Positions 8,357 through 15,688 of a DNA stretch of 19,310 nt are shown one piece after another. Every line of letters starts with the position of its first letter. The first letter of the stretch is position 1. The position numbers were made by a program, and so were the translations under genes. Location: assembly GCA_902796875.1 (NCBI GenBank), contig CADBQT010000014.1, forward strand, positions 1-19,310, given 5' to 3'. Source of the DNA: an uncultured Eubacteriales bacterium (GTDB taxonomy: Bacteria; Bacillota; Clostridia; Peptostreptococcales; Anaerovoracaceae). The notes under the pieces are model-generated. The model saw only the letters and a list, made by a program, of their open reading frames with translations, ran no database searches and had not been told where the DNA came from.

Positions 8357-8375
8357 CCGAGGCGCTGATCTGCCG

Positions 8376-9176
8376 ATGAAAGTTGTCACTTCCCGAGAGA
8401 ATGCCATATATAAAAGTGCGCTGAAACTTCTCCAGAAGAAGCACCGCGATCGGACAGGACAATATCTCCTGGAAGGGCGTAAGCCCCTTCGGGATGCCCT
8501 GGACCTGGGGCTTGTGATCGAGAAGGTTTTTGTCTGTAACGGGGAAAATGCCGAGGAGTTGGAGGCTGTGCTCCCGGAGCACGCCCTTATCGCCCTGGAG
8601 CACGGGCTCTTTGCCCGCCTCTCCGATACGGAGCATTCTCAAGGGGTGATCGCCGTCATCCGGAAGGACATCCTGGACGAAGAAGCCTTTGCGGAGGGCT
8701 GCAAAGGCGGAAATATCGCCATTTTGGACCGTCTCCAGGATCCCGGTAATGTAGGGACCATCATCCGAACGGCGGAAGCCGCCGGGTTTTCCGGGGTGAT
8801 CGCAACGGATGAGACGGCGGATCCCTACGGACCCAAGGCCGTCCGGGCTTCCTCGGGAGCACTCCTGCGGATGCCGGTCCTGACGGGAGCATCGGCGGAA
8901 GAAGCCATTGCCTTTGCAAAAGAAAGAGGCTGCGCTCTCACCGTCACCGACATGGACGGGGAGGTAAGCTGCTTCGACCTGGAGGAAGCAGGACCCTCTG
9001 CCCTGGTCATCGGAAACGAGGGACGGGGCGCATCGGCAAGTTTTCGGGAGGAAGCCGACATCACCGTACACATCCCCATGGCGGGCAGGATCGAATCCCT
9101 CAACGCGGCGGTGGCCGCCGGGATCGTCATGTACTGCCTGGGAGGAAATATTCCATCCATACGTCATCACCGATAA
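8376..9176 (+). CDS. SpoU/TrmH-family RNA 2'-O-methyltransferase
   Basis: This is a SPOUT-superfamily enzyme that transfers methyl from S-adenosylmethionine to a ribose 2'-hydroxyl of rRNA or tRNA; the target here is unknown. The 266-residue product has an N-terminal RNA-binding region (SRENAIYK, then FLEG-like LLEGRKPLRDAL) and a C-terminal knot domain. Motif 1 spans residues 119-136 with Asn125 and Arg131 (DPGNVGTIIRTAEAAGF), motif 2 is VIGNEGRG (Asn214, Glu215), and motif 3 is IPMAGRIESLNAAVAAGI at 233-250. It resembles the YsgA protein encoded upstream of pheST in Bacillus. The ATG has only a GAGG 13 nt upstream, a weak site, but N-terminal similarity supports it. pheS follows 16 bp downstream. 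Confidence 0.92.
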   Translation: MKVVTSRENAIYKSALKLLQKKHRDRTGQYLLEGRKPLRDALDLGLVIEKVFVCNGENAEELEAVLPEHALIALEHGLFARLSDTEHSQGVIAVIRKDILDEEAFAEGCKGGNIAILDRLQDPGNVGTIIRTAEAAGFSGVIATDETADPYGPKAVRASSGALLRMPVLTGASAEEAIAFAKERGCALTVTDMDGEVSCFDLEEAGPSALVIGNEGRGASASFREEADITVHIPMAGRIESLNAAVAAGIVMYCLGGNIPSIRHHR

Positions 9177-9192
9177 GGAGAGAAGAGAAATC

Positions 9193-10215
9193 ATGCAGGA
9201 GCAGTTAAATCAGATACTGGAAGATGCCAGAGCGCAGCTGGAAGGGGCGAAGACCGCCGGTGAGACCGACGAAGTCCGCGTCCGCTTCCTGGGGAAAAAG
9301 GGCCGCCTGACGGAGATCCTCCGTGGAATGGGCAAGCTCAGCCCCGAGGACAGAAAGACCACCGGACAGATGGCCAACCAGGTGAGAAATGAGATCGAGG
9401 GCCTGCTGGCCGATCGATTCGCCGCCGTGAAGGCTGCGGAGAAGGAAGCTCAGTTCGCCAGAGAGAAGATCGACGTGACGGAGCCGGGAAAAGCCCGGAC
9501 CCTGGGGGTGAAGCATCCCCTGAACATCACCATGGACGAGATCTCCCGGGTGTTCAGAAACATGGGCTACTCCATCGTGGAAGGCCCGGAAGTGGAGACG
9601 GTCTTCAACAACTTCGACGCGCTGAACGCCGGTCCGAACCATCCGGCCCGGGACATGACGGACACCTTCTACATCTCCGATGACGTGCTCCTCAGGACCC
9701 AGACGTCTCCGGTTCAGATCCGGACATTGCTTTCGGCAAAGCCCCCCATCAAGGTCATTTCCCCGGGACGGGTATTTCGCTGCGACACGCCGGACGCCAC
9801 CCATTCCCCCATGTTCCATCAGGTGGAAGGCCTGCTGGTGGATGAGGGGGTGACCATGGCAGACCTTAAGGGGACCCTGGACAGCTTCGCCAAACAGCTC
9901 TTCGGGACCTCTACCCGGACCAAGTTCCGGCCCCACCACTTCCCGTTCACCGAGCCCAGCGCGGAGATGGACGTGTCCTGCTTCAAGTGCGGCGGCAAGG
10001 GATGCCGGGTCTGCAAAGGCAGCGGATGGATCGAGATCCTGGGCTGCGGAATGGTCCACCCCAGCGTGCTGGAGGTCGGCGGGCTGGATACGGAGAAGTA
10101 TACCGGCTTTGCCTTTGGACTGGGCGTGGAACGAGTGGCCATGCTCAAGTACGGTGTTGACGATATCCGATTGTTCTATGAAAACGACATGCGTTTCATC
10201 AATCAGTTCAAATAG
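9193..10215 (+). CDS. pheS: Phenylalanyl-tRNA synthetase alpha subunit PheS
   Basis: PheS carries the class II catalytic core of the alpha2-beta2 enzyme that charges tRNA-Phe. The 340-residue product has an N-terminal coiled coil of about 90 residues that binds tRNA. Then come FNNFDALNAGPNHPARDMTDTF, motif 2 in GRVFRCDTPDATHSPMFHQVEG, and motif 3 in GFAFGLGVERVAMLKYGVDDIR. Between them sits a four-cysteine insert, C263-x2-C266-x4-C271-x2-C274, reminiscent of a zinc knuckle; I recall similar inserts in other Firmicutes PheS proteins. AAGGAG lies 12 nt before the ATG and overlaps the stop of the methyltransferase gene. pheT follows after 12 bp. Confidence 0.97.
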   Translation: MQEQLNQILEDARAQLEGAKTAGETDEVRVRFLGKKGRLTEILRGMGKLSPEDRKTTGQMANQVRNEIEGLLADRFAAVKAAEKEAQFAREKIDVTEPGKARTLGVKHPLNITMDEISRVFRNMGYSIVEGPEVETVFNNFDALNAGPNHPARDMTDTFYISDDVLLRTQTSPVQIRTLLSAKPPIKVISPGRVFRCDTPDATHSPMFHQVEGLLVDEGVTMADLKGTLDSFAKQLFGTSTRTKFRPHHFPFTEPSAEMDVSCFKCGGKGCRVCKGSGWIEILGCGMVHPSVLEVGGLDTEKYTGFAFGLGVERVAMLKYGVDDIRLFYENDMRFINQFK

Positions 10216-10227
10216 GAGGAATATTCG

Positions 10228-12699
10228 ATGTTAGTTCCCATGGAATGGCTGAATGATTATATCGACCCGGGTGTTTCCGTGGACGAATTCTGTGACCGGA
10301 TGATCATGTCCGGCTCCAACTTGGAGACCTGCGAGGAATTCGGCACGGAGATCGAGAATGTGGTCGTTGGCAGGATAGAGAAGATCGAGCCCCACCCCGA
10401 TGCGGACAAGCTGGTGATTTGCCGGATGGATGTCGGCGAAGACGAGCTGCTTCAGATCGTGACGGGAGCCCCCAATGTTTTCGAGGGCGCTCTGGTGCCG
10501 GTGGCGCTCCACAAGAGCCGGATCCCCGGACCCCTTCACGGTCAGCCCAAACAGGAGGGCGGCGTGAAGATCACCAAGGGCAAGCTCCGTGGAGTGGAAT
10601 CTTTCGGCATGCTCTGCTCCTGCGGCGAGCTGGGCTTTGAGGACAAGGTGGTCCCCGTTGCCCACCGGGACGGGATCTGGATCCTGGACGAGGATCAGGT
10701 GCCGGGAACCCAGCTGACGGATGCTTTGGGGCTGAAGCAGCACGTGGTGGACTTTGAGATCACCCCCAACCGGCCGGACTGTCTGGCCATGGTGGGCATG
10801 GCAAGAGAAGCCTCCGCTACCTTCGGACAGCCTTTCGACTATCCGGACACCAAGATGGAAAAGGAAGATGGGAAGGGAGAAGCTGCGGATCACGTTTCCG
10901 TGGAGATCAAAAATCCCGAAAGCTGTAAGCGGTACGTGGCCCGTGTGGTCACCGACATCAAGGTGGAGCAGTCCCCCTGGTGGCTCCAGAAACGGCTCAT
11001 GTACGCCGGGATGCGTCCCATCAACAATATCGTCGACATCACCAACTTCGTCATGCTGGAATACGGCCAGCCCATCCACGCCTTCGACATCCGTCAGGTA
11101 AAGGGCGGGAAGATCGTGGTGGAGAACGCCTCCGCCGGGGAAGTCTTCACCACCCTGGATGAAACGGAGCGGACACTCAGCGGTGACATGCTGATGATCA
11201 AGGACGGGGAGCGGTCCATCGCCGTGGCCGGCGTCATGGGCGGACTGAACTCGGAGATCGAAGCGGACACTTCCACCATCATCGTGGAATCCGCCAACTT
11301 CGCCGGAGACAGCGTCCGCCGGACGGCCAAGAGCCTGGGCCTGAGAACGGAAGCCTCGGCCCGGTTCGAGAAAGGGATCGACCCCAACCTTTGCGCCGAC
11401 GCCGCGGACCGGGTGTGCCGCCTCATCGAAATGGTGGGGGCAGGCAAAGTCTGCCCGGGACGGGTGGATGTATATCCCACTCCGGAAGCGGCCAGGACCA
11501 TTGACGTGAGAGTGGACCGGATCAATCATGTGCTGGGCATTGAGCTTAGCCGTGAGGAGATGGTCGCCATGCTGGAAGGCCTGGAGATCCAGGTGGCCGG
11601 CGAGGGCAACGTGATGACGGTCACAGCGCCTACGGTGCGCCAGGACCTGCTCATCGAAGAGGACTATGTGGAAGAGATCGCCCGGATGTACGGCTATGAC
11701 CGTCTGCCGGTGACCATGCCCAGAAGCAACAACGAAGTGACCATACCCTACGGCTGGGAACTGAGAGATCTGGCCAGGAACACCCTGTGCGCCCTGGGCT
11801 TAAACGAGATACAGACCTATTCCTTCGTCAGCCCGGCATCCGTGGACCGGATCCGGATCGGCGAGGATTCCTGGGAGAGAGCATTCGTCAAGCTCATCAA
11901 TCCCCTGGGTGAGGAAAACTCCGTCATGCGGACGGTGCTTACCCCCAACATGCTGGAGACCCTGGCGAGAAACTACGCCAGAAACATCGAGGAGGCCGCT
12001 GCCTTTGAGATCGGCAACACCTTCATGGCCAGCGAACTCAACGCGGATCATCTGCCGGATGAGGACTATGCCCTTTGCATCGGCCTCTACGGCGGCGAAC
12101 AGGACTTCTTTACTCTGAAAGGCATCATCTGCGAGATGCTGAAAGTCCTGGGGATCCGGGAGCCCATCTTCACCGCCGAGTCGGAGTACGGCCCCTATCA
12201 TCCCGGACGTTGCGCCAGGATCAGCGCGGCGGCTTCGGAGCAGATGAAGGCGGCCGGCGTGGAGACGGAAGAACTGGGCATCATGGGTGAGATCCACCCG
12301 GATGTGGCCGAGGAGTTCGGACTGGACGGCGTACGGGTCTACTGCTGCGAGATCATGTTCTCCGCCATCATGAGAAAGGCGGACACGGAAGTGGTCTACA
12401 CGCCCCTGCCCAAGTTCCCGGCGGTGACCAGAGACATCGCTCTGCTGGTGGACGAGGAACTGGAAGTGGGCAGGATCGAGGAGATCATCCGCTCCAAAGG
12501 CGGGGAGATCCTGGAAGACGTCCGTCTGTTCGACGTATACCGGGGCAAGCAGGTGGATGAAGGCAAGAAGAGCGTTGCCTTTGCGCTGGTCTATCGTGAC
12601 CGGGAGAAAACACTGACCGATGAAGAAGTCACGGCGGTCCACGAGGACGTGCTGGCGGCTCTCAAGGATAATCTGAACGCTGTACTGAGAGAAATATAG
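10228..12699 (+). CDS. pheT: Phenylalanyl-tRNA synthetase beta subunit PheT
   Basis: PheT is the structural and editing subunit that pairs with PheS. The 823-residue product has the long bacterial architecture. After the N-terminal MLVPMEWLNDYID come an OB-fold tRNA-binding domain at about 47-155 (GRIEKIEPHPDADKL), the B3/B4 editing domain at about 212-390 (RPINNIVDITNFVMLEYGQP, AVAGVMGG), the B5 domain at about 425-496 (YVEEIARMYGYDRLP), a catalytic-like core, and the anticodon-binding FDX-ACB domain over roughly the last 98 residues (PLPKFPAVTRDIALLV). AGGAGG lies 8 nt before the ATG and overlaps the pheS stop. No truncation or frameshift is visible. Confidence 0.98.
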   Translation: MLVPMEWLNDYIDPGVSVDEFCDRMIMSGSNLETCEEFGTEIENVVVGRIEKIEPHPDADKLVICRMDVGEDELLQIVTGAPNVFEGALVPVALHKSRIPGPLHGQPKQEGGVKITKGKLRGVESFGMLCSCGELGFEDKVVPVAHRDGIWILDEDQVPGTQLTDALGLKQHVVDFEITPNRPDCLAMVGMAREASATFGQPFDYPDTKMEKEDGKGEAADHVSVEIKNPESCKRYVARVVTDIKVEQSPWWLQKRLMYAGMRPINNIVDITNFVMLEYGQPIHAFDIRQVKGGKIVVENASAGEVFTTLDETERTLSGDMLMIKDGERSIAVAGVMGGLNSEIEADTSTIIVESANFAGDSVRRTAKSLGLRTEASARFEKGIDPNLCADAADRVCRLIEMVGAGKVCPGRVDVYPTPEAARTIDVRVDRINHVLGIELSREEMVAMLEGLEIQVAGEGNVMTVTAPTVRQDLLIEEDYVEEIARMYGYDRLPVTMPRSNNEVTIPYGWELRDLARNTLCALGLNEIQTYSFVSPASVDRIRIGEDSWERAFVKLINPLGEENSVMRTVLTPNMLETLARNYARNIEEAAAFEIGNTFMASELNADHLPDEDYALCIGLYGGEQDFFTLKGIICEMLKVLGIREPIFTAESEYGPYHPGRCARISAAASEQMKAAGVETEELGIMGEIHPDVAEEFGLDGVRVYCCEIMFSAIMRKADTEVVYTPLPKFPAVTRDIALLVDEELEVGRIEEIIRSKGGEILEDVRLFDVYRGKQVDEGKKSVAFALVYRDREKTLTDEEVTAVHEDVLAALKDNLNAVLREI

Positions 12700-12710
12700 G
12701 AGAAGGATCC

Positions 12711-13274
12711 ATGGAAAACAACAAAGTCAAGGTCAAGATCTACGGCCAGGAGTACACCATTTCCGGGGAGATGTCGAAGGAAGAGATCATTCAGGTGGCG
12801 GCCCACGTTGACATGAAGATGCAGGAGATCTCCGAGGCGGCCAAGGCCGTGGGGGCGTCCCCCGGCAACATCGCGGTTCTCTCGGCGGTCAACATCGCCA
12901 GTGAGTACTTCAAAGCCCTGGAGGACATGGAGGAGATCAAGCGGCTGAACGTTCAGCTGGAGAAGGACTCCCAGCACTATGTCCAGCTTTGGGATGAGGC
13001 GAAGAAGAACTACACCGAGTACAAGGAAGAGACCCAGCAGGTGGTCGCCCAGAAGGAAGATCTTCTGAACGGGATCCGCCAGCGGGACGGAGAGATCGCC
13101 CGGCTCAACGCCGCCGTGGAGGAGGCCAGAGCCCAGGCCAAGACCGGCATGGAGGAAGTCGTGGCCGAGATCGAGAACAAGTGCAGAGAGCTGGAAAACA
13201 GCTTCTTCGATCTCCAGATGGAGAACCTCCAGCTGAAGAAAGAACTGGAGCGGTACAGGAACAATAACGAATAG
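12711..13274 (+). CDS. zapA: Z-ring-associated protein ZapA with C-terminal coiled coil
   Basis: ZapA binds FtsZ in the cytoplasm and bundles its filaments, stabilising the division ring. The 187-residue product opens with a typical ZapA domain (KVKVKIYGQEYTISGEMSKEE, then VAAHVDMKMQEI and IAVLSAVNIASEYFK). From about residue 75 to the end it is a continuous charged heptad-like coiled coil. This is longer than the roughly 85-residue Bacillus ZapA; clostridial ZapA-like proteins with extended coils are known to me but not verified here. The ATG follows pheT by 11 bp with AGGAG/AAGG upstream. Position between pheT and mutS2 matches the Bacillus neighbourhood, although polX and the CvpA-like gene found there are absent. 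Confidence 0.88.
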   Translation: MENNKVKVKIYGQEYTISGEMSKEEIIQVAAHVDMKMQEISEAAKAVGASPGNIAVLSAVNIASEYFKALEDMEEIKRLNVQLEKDSQHYVQLWDEAKKNYTEYKEETQQVVAQKEDLLNGIRQRDGEIARLNAAVEEARAQAKTGMEEVVAEIENKCRELENSFFDLQMENLQLKKELERYRNNNE

Positions 13275-13279
13275 TCCTC

Positions 13280-15667
13280 ATGAAAGAGAAGACACTACAG
13301 GTTCTCGAATACGGAAAGATCATCGAAAGGCTGAAAGGGCAGGCGGGTTCTGAAATGACCAGAGAGGTCATCTCAGAACTCCTGCCTGTTTTTGATGTCG
13401 ACGAGATCCGGGAAAGGCAGCAGGGCACGGCGGAAGCGGTCCGGCTGATCCGGGCCAAAGGGCCTCTGCCCATCGGCGGATTCTACGACATCCACGGGCC
13501 GGTCTCCTTTGCCGTCAAAGGCGGGGTGCTGACCCAGGCCCAGCTTCTCCGGGTGCGGTACAACATGAAGACGGCGGAGGACGTGCTCAGGTTCCTCCAG
13601 GGGGAAGACGTGCCGGAGATGCCTCTCATGGATTCCATCACCGAGATCCTGGCGGTCCACCCTTCCATTTCCGGGGAGATCGACCGGTGCATTCTCTCGG
13701 AAGATGAGGTGGCCGATAACGCAAGTCCGGAGCTTCGGTCCATCCGGCGGGCCATCGTCCGGCAAAACGACGCCCTGAAGGCCAAGATGAACCAGATCGT
13801 CGGCTCGGCGGACAAGGGGAACATCCTCCAGGACGCCATCGTGACCATGCGAAACGGTCGGTACGTGGTCCCCGTCAAGCAGGAACACCGGACATCCGTT
13901 CCCGGGATCATCCACGATCAGAGCGGATCGGGGCAGACGGTGTTCATCGAGCCCCAGGCCATCGTGAATATGAACAATGAGCTCCGCCAGCTTCATCTGG
14001 ACGAGGAGGCGGAGATCCTCAGGATCCTCACCCGGCTCTCCGAGTCGGTGGCGGAGATCCACTACGACCTGGAAAACAACCAGAACCTGCTGGTCATGCT
14101 GGATCTGATGATGGCCAAAGGCAGGCTGGCCGTGGAAATGGACGCAGAGGAGCCGGAGATCACCGAAGAGGGGATCATGGACCTGCAGAGCGCCTGCCAT
14201 CCCCTCATCGACAAGAAACAGGTGGTGCCCATCCACATCTCCATCGGGGACGGATACCGGAGCCTGGTGGTGACGGGCCCCAATACGGGAGGCAAGACGG
14301 TGACCTTAAAGACCGCAGGCCTCCTCACCCTGATGGCCCAGGCCGGGCTTCACATCCCGGCGGCCCAGGGAAGCAGGATCGCCGTGTTCCGGGAGATCTA
14401 TGCGGATATCGGAGATGAACAGAGCATCGAACAGAGTCTGTCCACCTTCTCCTCCCACATGAAGAACCTGGTGGAGATCATCGGAGAGGCGGACGAGGAG
14501 AGCCTGGTCCTTCTGGACGAGCTGGGCGCGGGAACGGACCCGGCGGAGGGAGCGGCCCTGGCCATCGCCATCCTGGAGGAACTGGGACGGAAGCAGGCGG
14601 TCACCATGGCCACCACCCACTATACGGAACTGAAAAAGTACGCCGTCGCCACCGACGGGGTGGAGAACGCCTCCATGGAGTTCGACGTGGAATCCCTCAT
14701 GCCCACCTATCGTCTGGTGATCGGCCTTCCGGGGAAATCCAATGCCTTCGAGATCGCCCGCAGACTGGGCCTTGACGAGGGGATCACGGACCGGGCGGCC
14801 CAGCTTCTGGACAGGGGAGACATTGCCTTTGATGAGGTGATCCGCCGTCTGGAAGAGGAACAGAAGAAGATCGACGAGGACCGCCGTCAGGCGGCTGCCG
14901 CTGCGGAAGACATGGAAAAGCAGCGGGAGAAGCTGGAAAAGGATGGGGAGAAGATACGTCAGAGAAGGGAAAAAACCCTTCAGGACGCCAAGGAAGAGGC
15001 CAGAATGATCCTGGCGGAGGCAAGGGAAGTCTCCGACGAGGTCCGAAGGGAACTGAAGGAACTGGCTCGTTTGGACCGGACCCAAGGGTCAGGAGATGCC
15101 GGTGAGGTGACCCGCCGGGCGGACGCCAGCCGGAAGCGGCTGAAGGACATGGAGAGACGGACCCGCACCTCCATCCCCAGAGAAGAAAACACCCGGCCGG
15201 TGGATCCGGACAACCTGAAGATCGGCGACCGGGTCAAGGTGCTGACCCTGGGCCAGAACGGGGAGATCCTGGAGCAGCCCGACGAGAAGGGAGAGGTCCA
15301 GGTCCAGATCGGCATGATGAAGGTCAAAGCCCATGTGGAGGACCTGATGTTCATCGAGGGGAAGAAGCCTCAAACCGGGAAAAAGAGCCGGTACGGCAGC
15401 CTTTCCGGGAGAAAGACCCGGATGATCTCCACCTCCGTGGACGTGAGAGGAAAAAACCTTGACGATGCGGTCATGATTGTGGAAAAATATATAGATGACG
15501 CTTTTCTCTCGGGACTTCCGGAAGTGACCATTATCCACGGCCGGGGAGAGGGGATCCTGAGCAAGGGGATCCGGGCCCGACTGAGGGAGCACAGCCATGT
15601 GAAAGAGTACCGCCGAGGCGGTTTCGACGAAGGCGGAGACGGTGTGACCGTGGTCCGTCTCAAATAA
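13280..15667 (+). CDS. mutS2: Endonuclease/ATPase MutS2 with Smr domain
   Basis: MutS2 is a MutS paralogue without the mismatch-binding domain. It has been linked to suppression of recombination and, in Bacillus, to sensing collided ribosomes. The 795-residue product starts with the family-typical MKEKTLQVLEYGKIIERL. The ABC-type ATPase has Walker A GPNTGGKT (Lys339), the signature region QSIEQSLSTFSSHMKN, Walker B LVLLDELGAGTDP (Asp413, Glu414) and TTHYTELK. A long coiled coil follows (about 510-620), then a KOW-like segment (LKIGDRVKVLTLG). The C-terminal Smr nuclease domain has VDVRGKNLDDA and the HGRGEG motif (His753). It begins only 5 bp after zapA and has no clear ribosome binding site at normal spacing, so coupling to zapA translation is likely. 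Confidence 0.96.
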   Translation: MKEKTLQVLEYGKIIERLKGQAGSEMTREVISELLPVFDVDEIRERQQGTAEAVRLIRAKGPLPIGGFYDIHGPVSFAVKGGVLTQAQLLRVRYNMKTAEDVLRFLQGEDVPEMPLMDSITEILAVHPSISGEIDRCILSEDEVADNASPELRSIRRAIVRQNDALKAKMNQIVGSADKGNILQDAIVTMRNGRYVVPVKQEHRTSVPGIIHDQSGSGQTVFIEPQAIVNMNNELRQLHLDEEAEILRILTRLSESVAEIHYDLENNQNLLVMLDLMMAKGRLAVEMDAEEPEITEEGIMDLQSACHPLIDKKQVVPIHISIGDGYRSLVVTGPNTGGKTVTLKTAGLLTLMAQAGLHIPAAQGSRIAVFREIYADIGDEQSIEQSLSTFSSHMKNLVEIIGEADEESLVLLDELGAGTDPAEGAALAIAILEELGRKQAVTMATTHYTELKKYAVATDGVENASMEFDVESLMPTYRLVIGLPGKSNAFEIARRLGLDEGITDRAAQLLDRGDIAFDEVIRRLEEEQKKIDEDRRQAAAAAEDMEKQREKLEKDGEKIRQRREKTLQDAKEEARMILAEAREVSDEVRRELKELARLDRTQGSGDAGEVTRRADASRKRLKDMERRTRTSIPREENTRPVDPDNLKIGDRVKVLTLGQNGEILEQPDEKGEVQVQIGMMKVKAHVEDLMFIEGKKPQTGKKSRYGSLSGRKTRMISTSVDVRGKNLDDAVMIVEKYIDDAFLSGLPEVTIIHGRGEGILSKGIRARLREHSHVKEYRRGGFDEGGDGVTVVRLK

Positions 15668-15688
15668 CAGGACAAGGAGACAGAAAAA

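Noticed and set aside
8383..8412. TTGTCA and TATATA resembling a promoter inside the methyltransferase gene.
   Set aside because: A start there would fall after the family-typical N-terminus, and spacing is 18 nt with imperfect hexamers in coding sequence. It could at most be a weak internal promoter.
15459..15493. TTGACG followed by TATATA near the end of mutS2, as a possible argS promoter.
   Set aside because: The spacing is 23 nt, too long for a housekeeping promoter, and the bases encode conserved Smr-domain residues.
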